From Plasmopara viticola (taxonomy: Eukaryota > Oomycota > Peronosporomycetes > Peronosporales > Peronosporaceae): a stretch of DNA of 64,000 nt. The DNA is taken from positions 434,001 to 498,000 of the forward strand of contig MBPM02000054.1 in NCBI GenBank assembly GCA_001695595.3. Reading direction: 5' to 3'. The notes beneath the pieces are model-generated. The model saw only the letters and a list, made by a program, of their open reading frames with translations, did no database searches and was not told where the DNA came from. The position numbers and the translations under genes are program-made. Below, one piece after another: positions 29,987 through 41,094 of this stretch (within the stretch, counting starts at the first letter, position 1; every line of letters begins with the position of its first letter).

Positions 29987-31756
29987 AAATCGACTACGAA
30001 AATGAAGAGACGGCCCAAGATGATGGGTTTGAGCCAGGCAGCAAGCGACATCAACAAACTCAGTTGCTAGAGCAAGCTGCAGACATTCCGCGACGCAAGC
30101 GCTTCAGAAGAAACCAGTCGCTGGATGAGATGTCTGAAACAGTTCAAGATTTTGAGGTTGCTCTCGTCGTTATATCAGTGAGAGAAATGCCGAACACGTT
30201 CAAGTTTGCGATGGAATCAAGCGAAGTAGCCAAGTGGAAAGAAGCCTGCAGACCGGAAATGGAGTCGCTTCGAAAGAGCAATACCTGGACGCATGTGTAG
30301 CTGCTTCAGGGACGTAAACCGATTGGCAGTAGATGAAATTTTCGAGTCAAGACCAATCAGGCTGGCCAAATCGAGCGGTACAAGGCACGTCTGGTGGCAA
30401 AAGGTTTTTCACAAAAGCATGACTTTAACTACGAGGAGATTTTTGCACCCCTTGCCAAGTTACTTCGATCAGGATTCTGATCAGTTTGACGGCCAAGTAC
30501 AATCTCACCCTTGATTAAATGGATGTGAAAACGGCTTTCTTCAATGGCTTGCTTGATGAAGACATTTACATGGTGCAGCCAAATGGATTCAGCAACGACA
30601 TTCACCAGGACTATGTGTGCAAGCTCCAGCGATCATTGTATGGACTCAAGCATTCGCCTCGAATGTGAAGCAATACAATCGACGATTTCAAGCTTGGACC
30701 GGACTTCAAGAAGTGCGTGTCGGACCGCTGCGTCTATATGAAGCGTGACAGTCAAGACATGATTTTCGTTGCGCTTTACGTCGACGACTTGATTCTTGCA
30801 AGTAGCTGCGACAAGATGCTCCAAGACACCATGCGAGCGCTTAGCAAACGGTTAAAAATGACCGACATGGGCAAGCTTAGCTACTTTCTTGGAATGGAGT
30901 CATGCAGGACACCAAAAGCAGGACAGTCACGATGCAACAGACCAATATCACGAATGACATCCTTGAGAAATTCAAGATGGACAACAGCAAGCCCGTACGG
31001 ACGCCACAAGGTCCAGGCCTCAAGCTGACAAGTCAATTTGTAAAGGTGGCTGCAAACACGATGTGACAATGGCGGGTGTGCCGTACTGGAACGCTGTGAG
31101 CTGCTCCATGTATCTTATGGTCGGCACACGTCCGGACCTTGCAGTAGCAGTGGGAGTGCATAGCAAATTTGCTGCGGACCCGTGCCCGACACATTGGCAA
31201 GCTTATTTTGCTACATCCGAGGAACAAAGACGCACGGCATTGAGTCCCGAGCAAGCTACAATAAAGGTCTTCAAAATTACTCAGATGCAGACTGGGCCGG
31301 AGATACCGGATCAAGGCGATGTACAAGTGGCTATGCATTCATTAGAGTGGCGGGTGCGTCAGCTGGAGGAGCAAGAAATAGCGGACAGTGACGCTATTGT
31401 CGACAGAGGCTGAGTACATGGCGCTTTCGTAAGCAACACAAGAGGCGGTATAGCTCAAAGTGCTGCTATGTGAGCTTGGCGAGATGGTGAGAAAAAAAGC
31501 GGTAAAGACCTACGAGGACAAGAAGGTTATATTGTATTGACCAGAGCCCTGAATTTCAAAAGAGCACCAAGCTTATCGGCATCCGCTATCAGTTCGTGCG
31601 TGAGAGAGTATAAGATGGTCAAGTTGTGCTGCAGTATTGTCCAACGCACGAGAGACTTGCTGACATCATGACCAAGCCAATTACTGCTGTCCAGTTTCGG
31701 AACCTTCAGAACAAGTTGGGCGTTAAGTCACTAAGTGCTGACGATTCGAGTGGAGA
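29987..31756 (+). mobile_element. Copia fragment G (linker, RT, RNase H)
   Basis: Starts in the integrase-RT linker (IDYENEETAQDDGFEPGSKRHQQTQ) at the LTR edge, then a decayed RT with VALYVDDLILASSCDKM (30717-31028) and RNase H (DADWAGDTGSRRCTSGYAF). It ends at gattcgagtggaga before the LTR at 31757. Multiple stops. Confidence 0.8.
30064..31028 (+). pseudogene. Copia RT, fragment G
   Basis: Broken frames: SLDEMSETVQDFEVALVVISVREMPNTFKFAMESSEVAKWKEACRPEMESLRKSNTW, a stop, NGLLDEDIYMVQPNG and DYVCKLQRSLYGLKHSP. The palm MIFVALYVDDLILASSCDKMLQDTMRALSKRLKMTDMGKLSYFLG is intact locally. Confidence 0.78.
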
Positions 31757-32009
31757 TGTTGAAGACACGACTAGCAGTGATGTATCGATAAGCTACCGGT
31801 ACTGATACCGGCCAACGTTGCGACCAAGCAACAGTTACATCATGAATAGACGGGTGTACAGACGCACGCAAGATGATTGCGCCCGGATAGTAAGTCGTTC
31901 TGTTTGGCTTCGATAATGATTGGCTCAAAGGTAGCAAGCAATTGCGACCTAAGAATTTTCAAAATGTTTACTTTGCATTTTACCATCTAGTGTTCACTTC
32001 GACCTCATA
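31757..32009 (+). repeat. 3' LTR of G (distinct U3)
   Basis: TGTTGAAGACACGACTAGC; has 'catgaatagacgggtg' and 'cgcaagatgattgcgcccgg', shared with the LTR near 33440-33700. Ends near cacttcgacctca. Confidence 0.75.
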
Positions 32010-32651
32010 GTGTCATTTTATAGCAGACGCATTAAGTCACTTACAATACTAGGGTGTTCTCAGTCAATTTGCGTCTGACCCCTGTTTATCACACTGGCAA
32101 GCTCTCAAACGCGTACTGCGGTACCCATAAGCAACACCAACATATGGACTCGAGCTTACACGTGATGGCATCGCTAAGCTTATGGGCTGTTCAGATGTAC
32201 ATTAAGCTGGAGACATTGAGTCTCACACAAGCACAAGCGGATATTTGTTTAAGCTAAAAGGCGGATGCATCAGCTGGTATAGTAAGAAACAGCGCACGAT
32301 GGCATTTTCATCGACAGAAGCTGAATACATGGCACTTTCAGAGGCTATACAAGAAGGAGTGAGGCTAAAGATTTTTCTGTGCAAACTCGGCGGATCAAGG
32401 AGCGACGATGCGATCAAGATCTGCAAACCAAGTCTCGATCGCGCTGGCCAAGAATCCGGAATTTCATAAGCGCACTCAGCACATTGACGCTTGCGCGAAA
32501 AAGTTGAAGCCAATCAAGTGGTGCTCGAGTACTGTCCACCTCAAGATATGCTGGCCGATATCATGACGAAGTCTATTCCAGCTACGCCATTCTACAAACT
32601 TCGGAGCATGCTCGGTATTTAAGCCCCAACGACTGTCGAGTCGAGTGGGAT
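32010..32651 (+). pseudogene. Copia RNase H fragment (H)
   Basis: Heavily decayed: a VLSQFASDPC-like stretch, then KGGCISWYSKKQRTMAFSSTEAEYMALSEAIQEGVRLKIFLCKLGGS (32245-32469), SIALAKNPEFHKRTQHID, VVLEYCPPQDMLADIMTKSIPATPFYKLRSMLG. Ends at gtcgagtggga. Confidence 0.78.
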
Positions 32652-32947
32652 TATTGTCGAAGATGGTGGCGAAGAAACGCCTCGACCAGCGACCACATAT
32701 CGGTAGGTACCGATATCTGCAATCAGTTGATAATTGCTTGAAGGAGCGGACCCAAGATGGGCATAATATCGATTTAAGGATGGGAATCGTCGTGCCATGA
32801 TCAACGTTTTGATGAGCATCGATGTGTCAGTCTGTAATTGGCTTAGAAAAATCATTGATTAAGAGGTAGCATGTAGTTGCGAACTAAGAACCTTTTAAAT
32901 ATATTCACTTTGCCTTTTGCCATCTACAGCTCAAGTGCTTTTTTTCA
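32652..32947 (+). repeat. 3' LTR of H
   Basis: tattgtcgaagatggtggcg to gtgctttttttca; U3 similar to the LTR of F (ccatgatcaacg, gatgtgtcagtctg). Confidence 0.78.
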
Positions 32948-33285
32948 ACATACTGGTACATTACTGCTTCTCGAGGCGTCGAATCTTCAACACCCACGTC
33001 GATTTGGCACATTTAAAACTTTCGCGCAATTTGTTCTCCGAAGAACGCTTCGCGAAAGATGTTGGTCCAGTCACGTTTGAGCACGACGGCTGCTTTGCTT
33101 GAGCAAAAGGTTTTCGCTGAAATTTGGGCGCTCGTGAAGGCGAAGGGCTGTTCAAGCTGTGCATGAAGCCAATTATTGTTGACGAGACCAATCTGACTAG
33201 CTCGTTGGGATGCCATGCGGACACCAATCCGTACCTCTGGCACCTTTGACTAGGTCACATTGGTCACGGTGGTCTTTCAATAGGA
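32948..33285 (+). pseudogene. Copia pre-integrase fragment (I)
   Basis: HFKLSRNLFSEERFAKDVGPVTFEHDGCFA, GLFKLCMKPIIVDETNLTSSLGCHADTNPYLWHL-stop-LGHIGHGGL. It ends in the HHCC region, with no integrase core. Confidence 0.75.
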
Positions 33286-33439
33286 GGTAAGCGGTAGGCG
33301 AAAACAATTGGACCGTGTGGGTCCAGTGGTGGCTAATTCATTTAGGGCTATTTAGCAGCGCTAAGACATTTATCGGCCATATCTTTGTAACAGCGAGTGT
33401 ACAAGGTGTGCAAAGATGCGTCACAGCCGAAGGTAAGCC

Positions 33440-33700
33440 TCCAAGGCCGTCCAATACGAGCGGCTGTTCGACGGCTCAAGCAAACAACGATGGCGTCATG
33501 AATAGACACATGGACAGGCGCACTCAAGATGATTGCGCCCGGATGGGAAGATGATTGCACCCGGATGGTAAGTTCTTTTGATTGGCTTAGGTAAATGAAT
33601 GGCTTAGATGTAGCAAAGTAGTTGTGCTTCAAAATACCTTATATATAGACTCACTTTGTAATCTTTTTTCTTCCTCACAAGTGTATCCGCTCGATTTTCA
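33440..33700 (+). repeat. Partial LTR (G-type U3)
   Basis: catgaatagacacatggac, actcaagatgattgcgcccgg (the last motif repeated once), cttagatgtagcaaagtag, tatatagactcactttg. Left edge approximate; 33286-33440 shows nothing recognisable. Confidence 0.6.
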
Positions 33701-33745
33701 CTCGCGCAGACTTCGCTACATGCCCCAACTCTTTGCTTTAGCTGT

Positions 33746-34047
33746 TGATAAAGGCCACCGGAGCGGAAGATGGCAAAACGCAAAGTGAATATATAGGTCC
33801 TTAGTTCGCAATTACTTGCCACCTCTAAGCCAATCATTTACATAGGCCAATCAGAACGACTTACCGTCCGAGCGCAATCATCTCCCCGTCAGGGCGTAAT
33901 CATCTCAAGTGTGCCTCCTTACGCGCTTTTCCGTGACGTCGCTGTTGCTTGGTCGCAACGTTGACCGGTATGAGTACCAGTATCTTACCGATCTATTACT
34001 GCTGATCGAGGTGTCGTTTTTCAGCACGAGACAATATATAAACAACA
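33746..34047 (-). repeat. 3' LTR of minus-strand fragment J
   Basis: The minus strand starts TGTTGTTTATATATTGTC directly after the polypurine tract gagtgggag and has ggtggcaagtaattgcgaactaaggac. It faces the + strand LTR at 33440-33700 head to head. Confidence 0.75.
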
Positions 34048-34680
34048 CTCCCACTCGACTCGACAGCTTCAACACCTTAAATATCAAGTCGACATCGAAG
34101 TGGAGTGTATTGTGCAGCAACAATAGGCTTGGTCATGATGTCAGCCAGCATGCAGGAAGTGGTACCGAATATCGATGTGCTTGGTACGCTGTTAAACTTC
34201 GGATTCTTAGCCAGTGCGATTGAGCCTTGATTATCTTCAAAAGCTTTGATCGATTCATCGTCATCCATTTCTTTAAGCTCGCACAAGAACACTTTTCGCC
34301 ATACAGCTTCTTGAACTGCTTCCGATAGCGCCATATACTCTGCCTCAGTTGACGATAGTGTCACCGTGTGTTGCTTTTTGCTCCTCCAACTGATACATCC
34401 GTTGTTCATGACAAAGATGTAGCCACTTGTGCTGCAACGCGACTCAATGTCTCCTGCCCAGTCAACATCTGTTGAAGCGAGTACTACGATACTTAAATTA
34501 CACCCAGACCCATGGACTGGTCTTTTTTCGAAACGTTGCTTCGGTAGTTCAAGTATTTTCCCAGTGCGTCGGACACGGATTTGTCGCGAATTGGCTCAGC
34601 ACTCCCACTAGCCGTAGCATACAAATATCTGAATGACATTCACTTTATCAGGGCTTGCACAAATCAGCCAAAGACTATCG
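34048..34680 (-). pseudogene. Copia RNase H fragment (J)
   Basis: Frame 34077-34409: NNGCISWRSKKQHTVTLSSTEAEYMALSEAVQEAVWRKVFLCELKEMDDDESIKAFEDNQGSIALAKNPKF and MLADIMTKPIVAAQ. Upstream frames give SGYIFVM and ATNPCPTHW, with stops. Confidence 0.8.
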
Positions 34681-35315
34681 GCCACAAATCTACATTTGTC
34701 GACTACGTTTTCGATTTCCATGACCTTAAAATGTCATTTTGTGGTTAAAATGGATCACTAGATTTGATTGATTTCCCTTAGAGCGGCTATAAAGTAGACT
34801 TATTCAAAAAATGCTGCCGATACAAAATGGAATTCTCGACCTTCTGACGACCTCGTACTATGATACTATGACCAAGGCATCTACTCCATCAAAGTCTTCG
34901 ACAGTGTCGTTAGAAAGTCATCTCGATCATTTGCGGCACGGAAATTTTTCATGATTAAAACGCTAGACTTCGACCGAGTGTACGCGTTAGTTTTGTATGG
35001 CTACAATAGCGAATCCGCGGCAAGCTCAAATTTATTAGGGTTGCGAGTTCGCTGGTTGTGTTGCAAAACATGAGAGCTCCATGCGATGATGCGTCTCAAA
35101 TGGTGAACATACTTTACATGCCAAAACGTAGTTTGCAATATATTCTTGCACCATATTACCTGGTCTACGACACAAGCCACACAAATTGTTCGGCATCTCG
35201 TGTTGCAGTTTCGAATGCAAAATGACGATCAAGACAAGAGCAATCAATATTCTCGGATTTTACTAAGCTCAACCATAAATATCACAGCTCATAATGATGC
35301 TCGTTCAAAACTCTG
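34681..35315. other. Non-coding gap between retroelements and genes
   Basis: No recognisable gene or repeat; short frames only. Confidence 0.5.
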
Positions 35316-38168
35316 CTACTTATCAATGCCGACAGTCATGGCACGAGTCGAGCGTAGACCCACCACATTGAAGGCAAAAGGCTGGTAGAACGTAGGTGCA
35401 ATCTTGTCGCTGCCAGGTGACGTCTTCGATAAACGGCCACTGTCGCGTTCTTTAAAGGCCGCCTCTGTATTTGCTAGAGCGACCTGATACGTCGACTCTA
35501 CCACATCGTGCAGGTCCTGCATTTGCTGAAGAAGCTGGTTTTGGTAATCCGAGTCGCCCTCACCATCCAAAGCTGTCGTGTGTGCACGATTTGGTCGCTG
35601 TAGAAGTTCTTCTTTTTTAGAGTTGTACTGGGACAACATCATGGCATGAACCTCGGCAATAGGAGCAGCTTCGACTACTTCGACGTCCTCAGCATTAGTT
35701 ACTTGAAGCTGGTTGCCATCCTCGTCCAATAGATCCGTCGCTATAGGCGCTTCGTCATCCTTCCCCTCGGACTCTTTTTTCTCGTTGCTCATTTCCAGAT
35801 CAGATGGCTGGTGCTCGGTAATTGCGTTTAAAAGCTCACCAATTTCTTCCGTGTCTGACTTACCCTCGTCTTTTGTCATGGTTTCCACAACGTTGTGCTC
35901 AAAATTAGCATCATCTTTACTCTCCCCAATTTTCGCCGTCGTTTCCTTTTCATTTTGCGTAACTTCGGCCTTCTCTTCACTCTCACCGTCTTCTTCAACT
36001 TCGAAAATAGGAGATTCACGCTGAAACTCGGGTACAGCGCCAGTGGGAGTCATACACACTGTGTAATTATCGTCCATCACCGCAACCGACGACGCGTAAC
36101 TCGATCGAATCTCAACTTCATCGCCGCTCTCGCAATCACCATAATCTTCCGACTCGAAGTTGATATTGTCGAGGTCATCCCCAACATCCTGTTCGTCTAC
36201 TGACACGATGTAGTCCAGGTGACGTAAAGTTCGAAGCGTCGTAGTCAGACGGTGATCAAGCACGACCGGCTCTTCTCCTTCACCTTTTTCCTCCTCAGCC
36301 GCAAGAAAAGATTTGTTCTTTAAACTGCCCTTGTCCATGCATAGGTTAGACAGCGATAGCGCCTCATCCATAAGTGAGCGGCGTGCTAAAGAACCCGTGC
36401 TAAGGATGGTAGTCGAAAGAGAACTTGGCTTCGACAATACGCTGTCGGAGTGAGGCCACTTAGCCGGGCACAAGAATTGGGTCGATGCCGACGTATATAC
36501 AGAGCACCCCGTATTTTCCAAATGAGGAGTGCGATTTTGGCTTAAGCAGTCCGAGCTGATGGCAATCGTGTTTGTAACGGTGCTCTCCTGGCTCACGATA
36601 TCGCTAGTATAACCAAGCATAACAGCCGCGTACGTGTTCCTTTCCGTCGAGAAACTGTGCCTGTAGGTTCTTCGGTCAATCGCTGACGACGCACGTGAAC
36701 GGCTTTGCGCACGAACCCAAATTTCTTGCCGAGCGATTTCAACTGCGCTCTCATCACTCACGCTAGCGACGCACTTTTTGCAAAAGCTAATGGAAGACTG
36801 CGTGACCTGCGAGCTCAAAGTATCACAGCTGAGCTTGCGCACGATTCGGCAGTGGTGGCAGATCTGTTCACTGCATAGTTGACACGACACAGTCTTGGTT
36901 AGCCACCCCACTTTATCACGGCAGACACCACACCGACGACAATTCACTGAAGTGCTGTAGTTGCTGCGCTGTGTTAAGGGCTCCACTGCGGTCGTATCAC
37001 GCATATTTGGCTCATTTACTGACAGTCTATGCGATGGTCGAATTACACTAGAGCTGCGATTTTGAGAGGAGCGAATGCCCGGTATTGTCGATGGGCGATC
37101 GTTCTGTAGACAGAATGCAAGTTTCTTGTCGTAAGCACATGAAATTGACTTCCAGCAATTGCTGAGGGCTATAGCCGCCGAGCGCACAGCCATGCGGGTA
37201 AAGACATAGCCACTCGGGTCCACGGAAGCTGTCATAAAGACCTGCACACAGTTGTTTCGCGTTTCCTCGAAGATATAGCAGCTTGATAACTTTGCGCGCA
37301 GGATGCGGTGCTCAGACAATTGTCGACACGACGAGATCTCGACTGAGTGCATGAGGTGAAAGCCGACGCGGGAACGATCGGGACGCATCATCACACCAGA
37401 ATACTCGAGGACAACGAAGTCACGAGGCAGGAGGATGCGTCCAGTGCCGCGGTGCTTGGCACGCACAAACCATTTGATACCCAAAAAATGAAATGGTTCC
37501 GCAGGTGACGGGCCTTTAATCTCTCGAAGCACAGCGCAGTCGGCAATGTGCTCACCAAGGTATGAGCTGCGCAGGCGAACCGACGGTGCGTCAGGCGACA
37601 CGACGCCGTACATGACGTCGTCCAACGACCCGCGCAAAGTGCCCACTGCGAGCAACTTTGGTAGACTTGAGCTGTTGCTGCTATCGTCAGCGCGCGTCGA
37701 CATGCGTGGGTCCAAGAGCAAGTTGTCGCTACTGTAGCTATCGTAACCAGCTGTACGACGGCTGTCTTCGATGATTTCCAGTCCGCTTCCTTTCTTGGGT
37801 GATGAAGGAATATAGCTGCTTGTGTTGCTAAGCGAAATGGGGTCGGACGTTAAGACAGAGCGGCACGCGTCTTGGCTCGGACAGCTACTGGTCGTCTGTA
37901 AAGTGGTGCGATACAAGGCAAGAGGCGTATGGACTGGTTTCTGGTGCTTACCCTTTTCGTGTCGTTTTCGGTAGATAGTGATACCATCGCGCGCGCGTAC
38001 AGTCTTCCAGCGATGTGTGTTCACCTGCTTGCGGTCTTGCGCGACAAACCGGTCATATTCAATAAGTGTGGCCTTTATGAGCTTGCTGGCGAGGTGTTCG
38101 TAATCTTGTTCCTGATGTTTGGTCAGCTCCAGCGGCGGAAAGATATTCTTTGGCAGCGGAAACTTCAT
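35316..38168 (-). CDS. START-like/FYVE-type zinc finger protein
   Basis: 950 residues in one exon from ATG 38168 (MKFPLPKNIFPPLELTK). The open frame extends 119 codons further upstream, but that part is low-complexity basic/Cys sequence, and MKFPLP resembles the usual N-terminus of oomycete START-FYVE proteins, so I chose the inner start. Residues ~17-346 look like a START-type lipid-binding fold (YDRFVAQD, VMYGVVSPD, FLGIKWFVRAK, DFVVLEYSG, LMHSVEI near the end). Residues ~410-467 form a zinc finger with CxxC (RRCGVC), CxxC (SCQLC), CHHCR and FCKKC, a FYVE-like arrangement expected to bind PI3P on endosomes. The R-R/K-HHCR pocket is weak (QICHHCR). The C-terminal ~400 residues are acidic and disordered with a short coiled coil near YQNQLLQQMQDLHDVVE. 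The exact cargo is unknown. Confidence 0.75.
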   Translation of the reverse strand: MKFPLPKNIFPPLELTKHQEQDYEHLASKLIKATLIEYDRFVAQDRKQVNTHRWKTVRARDGITIYRKRHEKGKHQKPVHTPLALYRTTLQTTSSCPSQDACRSVLTSDPISLSNTSSYIPSSPKKGSGLEIIEDSRRTAGYDSYSSDNLLLDPRMSTRADDSSNSSSLPKLLAVGTLRGSLDDVMYGVVSPDAPSVRLRSSYLGEHIADCAVLREIKGPSPAEPFHFLGIKWFVRAKHRGTGRILLPRDFVVLEYSGVMMRPDRSRVGFHLMHSVEISSCRQLSEHRILRAKLSSCYIFEETRNNCVQVFMTASVDPSGYVFTRMAVRSAAIALSNCWKSISCAYDKKLAFCLQNDRPSTIPGIRSSQNRSSSVIRPSHRLSVNEPNMRDTTAVEPLTQRSNYSTSVNCRRCGVCRDKVGWLTKTVSCQLCSEQICHHCRIVRKLSCDTLSSQVTQSSISFCKKCVASVSDESAVEIARQEIWVRAQSRSRASSAIDRRTYRHSFSTERNTYAAVMLGYTSDIVSQESTVTNTIAISSDCLSQNRTPHLENTGCSVYTSASTQFLCPAKWPHSDSVLSKPSSLSTTILSTGSLARRSLMDEALSLSNLCMDKGSLKNKSFLAAEEEKGEGEEPVVLDHRLTTTLRTLRHLDYIVSVDEQDVGDDLDNINFESEDYGDCESGDEVEIRSSYASSVAVMDDNYTVCMTPTGAVPEFQRESPIFEVEEDGESEEKAEVTQNEKETTAKIGESKDDANFEHNVVETMTKDEGKSDTEEIGELLNAITEHQPSDLEMSNEKKESEGKDDEAPIATDLLDEDGNQLQVTNAEDVEVVEAAPIAEVHAMMLSQYNSKKEELLQRPNRAHTTALDGEGDSDYQNQLLQQMQDLHDVVESTYQVALANTEAAFKERDSGRLSKTSPGSDKIAPTFYQPFAFNVVGLRSTRAMTVGIDK

Positions 38169-41068
38169 GCGTTTTGCCGAAGTAACTAGACCACCGTGGT
38201 CTGATTCAATTTGTGAAGTTAGCAAATTGAAAGTGCAATGCGCTGTAGTGCAATGCGTCAATGGTGGATACTTGCTACCTTTCGCTTTTTGGCAAATGAT
38301 ACGATAGTAAAAGACACAAGCTGATTGAGATTCCTTTTGTAACACCGGGAAGCAGATCCTGTGCACCATTACAGCGCAACGACGAGCGACACGTCGTCGG
38401 TCATCGACCACTTGTCGACAAGCATTGCAATGAAAAATTCCACTCCGTTTAAGCTCGACGAAAGTCTTTACTGCAAGTGCTCTAACGTACGGCTCAAGCG
38501 TTTGCTCAGCTACGATTACGACCACGTAGGTGACTTACACGAGGAATTAAGCATTAAGGATAGATAGTTTAGTGCAGTGAAAGGGAGGCCAGCTAGTAAT
38601 AGATTTTGACTACGCCTCACTTCTACAGCCTAAATGGATCGAATTGGAAAAGACGATCCCCTCTTATGGCTTGAAAAGAGATATTACTTTACCTTACACA
38701 ATCAGGTCAGTGCTTGCCACATACGAAAACTGGCGCAATTATCCATCTTTCGACCATCTTCTACTTCCCGTCAGGGGCGTAGAAAGCTCTAAGCTCTTCG
38801 TACTCTATAGAGATTATGTCGATTTAGTTTTTGAACATCGGTGAGTAATGGAGGTGCTGTATATAAAAAGGCTATAACGCACAGAGGTTAATTGAATAAA
38901 AACATGTGTAATTATCAAGACTACTGCAAAACGAGGGTTATAGAAACGAAGCAGGCATATGTTTTTACGTGAAGGCGTCCGTGGGGTGGGTATTACGACA
39001 AACTTTTTTTGTCGATACTTATACTTCTTCTAACTGCCATCCTCGTGCTTGGCTCATACAATGTATTAGGCGGATGGATATGCGTTTTTAAGAATTGCAT
39101 ATTGTTTTGGGTGGTAAAGAGTAAGACACATTTGCTTATCTCTTTGATATAGACCCTAACGCATTGCATAAGAGTATTCACAATAATTCTGCGAACCGCC
39201 GAATAAGTTACTAAAGCTACTTGTACTATGCTATCACTAAACGAGCTTTGTGGCATAAGCTTGCAAGAAGTTTAGAGAGAATGGTGGCTCCTGGTGCACC
39301 TTGCATGCTGCGCCGCGGCAAAATTATGTCTCTGCTCAACGACATTTGCTACTCCAGACTTGACTAGGTTATCCTATTAGGTCCTTTCTATATTTTTTGG
39401 AATGCACTATCAGCTCTGCAATTTAAACGAGGACCAACCATTTCGGTACTCAAATTGCCTAGCAATATAAAGTAAGGATCTGGTTGATAAACCTTCCCCT
39501 ACATTATGTTCATGGCTCTCTCCAAAAGCTACATATGGAAAAATTTATTGAAAGAATAGTGTCGGGTCCGCCGCGCGTTGGCATTGAACGTTAGAAACGG
39601 ACGCTGATGGTGTCAAAGACAAGATTGTAGAGCTTGAAGTGGCACATAGATGCTAGTAAGAAGCAACATTCTCCGCATGCCGGCGACGGCATGTTTGACG
39701 CTCTGTCAATGCATTATAAGCGAGGCCGCTTGAAATGGCAAGTAAACCACTGAGCGGTGCTCTTATGACAGAGCACTAGCTGTATACCATGGGTAACAAG
39801 GCTGGCTTTACGCCGAGGTAGCATGGGCGAGGCCATTATACTGCATTTTAAGCAAAGTTTTATCGACACCACTTACCAAGAGCGACGTAGATGCCTTTCG
39901 GTCTGGACACTGATAGCATTGTTTTGCTAGTGTACGTGAGAAGGCACATCATACACTGGGGAATGCTTGTAGATAACAACGTTTGTTGCACACCATGCGA
40001 GGTACAATTGACTGTAGACCAAGGCATCGAGGGCACGACACTTGATAATCAGCCAAGCAACCCTTGTCGTGAACAGCGCTCGCCATATGTCCGAAGTAAC
40101 AAAGTCGACCGGAAGTCGAGACATTCGAGGCACTGTATGTTAAAGTATGTGGAGCGACAAATGTTTTACGAAGAGAAGGCTCTGAAGAGTGGATTTTTTG
40201 CAGACGTCAATGTTGACGTCAGCACATCACTGCACAATGTTATCGACGCGAGTATGGCACGGAGCGCCTCATTGAGACCGCCATTCTCGCTAAGAAAAAG
40301 ACGGTAATGCATGACTCTCTTTGAGCAGTGCAGAAATACTCGTTTTGAGTGGTATGTATAATGAAGACATGACAAGAATGACGATAGCGTTCGATTGTAC
40401 CCGTTCTTATAGCTTAGAAAGTCAGTACGGTCGGAAACAATATTGCCTAATACCTCTTCTGTCAGTGGATACGCTTCGTTAACTCGACAACATTTCCGTG
40501 ACAAAACTTGAAGATGCTTATAAAGTCGACAGCATATTTAAGATAACGGTCATTTAAACTACAGAAAAGATCAACTTCTCGTCATTGTTGGCCTTAATAA
40601 CACGAAGAAGTCACTTAGTGCGAGGATGTATCCTTGATCTTGGTATGTCCATCAAATCTGAATAATACTTTGGTGAAGAATACAAAAGATACGTCTTTCT
40701 TGATCCGCTTCCAGCGTTACAACCTCATAGACGTGTATGTCATGATAACGACTTAGCTTTAGGAGATTAATACGACATTACACGGCAGTGGCCTATACTA
40801 AAAGAATAGTGTGACGTTATTGGCGTATCCTTTATCGCAAAGCACAAAGTGGTAACGATTTTGGAATGGTAAGCCCCCCCTTGTCGCGCCAAAAGCTAGC
40901 CAAATAATAAGTGACCCATTGCACAAGCTAAATGCGCCGACCTTTGTCTCAGGTGATGACTAACGGCGAAAAAATGTATCAATACTACATGGCAGGATGC
41001 AAAATGTACAGTGCACTCGACTTTGTCGACAGATATCTTCAACTTCACAAGCACAAATACCATTTTTT

Positions 41069-41094
41069 GAACGCAGTAAGCGCTTACTGCGTTC
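41069..41094. repeat. 26-bp perfect palindrome
   Basis: gaacgcagtaagc followed at once by its reverse complement, with no spacer. Could form a cruciform or be a dimeric binding site; no nearby gene explains it. Confidence 0.8.

Noticed and set aside
35895..36203. + strand frame with hydrophobic stretches inside the START-FYVE gene
   Set aside because: Antisense shadow of the acidic C-terminal region.
39674..39691. Short hairpin (catgccg gcga cggcatg)
   Set aside because: Seven-base stem with no T-tract or gene context; expected by chance in this length.
39891..40307. 138-codon + frame in the long gap
   Set aside because: No motif or neighbours to support it, and another frame overlaps it on the opposite strand; kept only as a remark.
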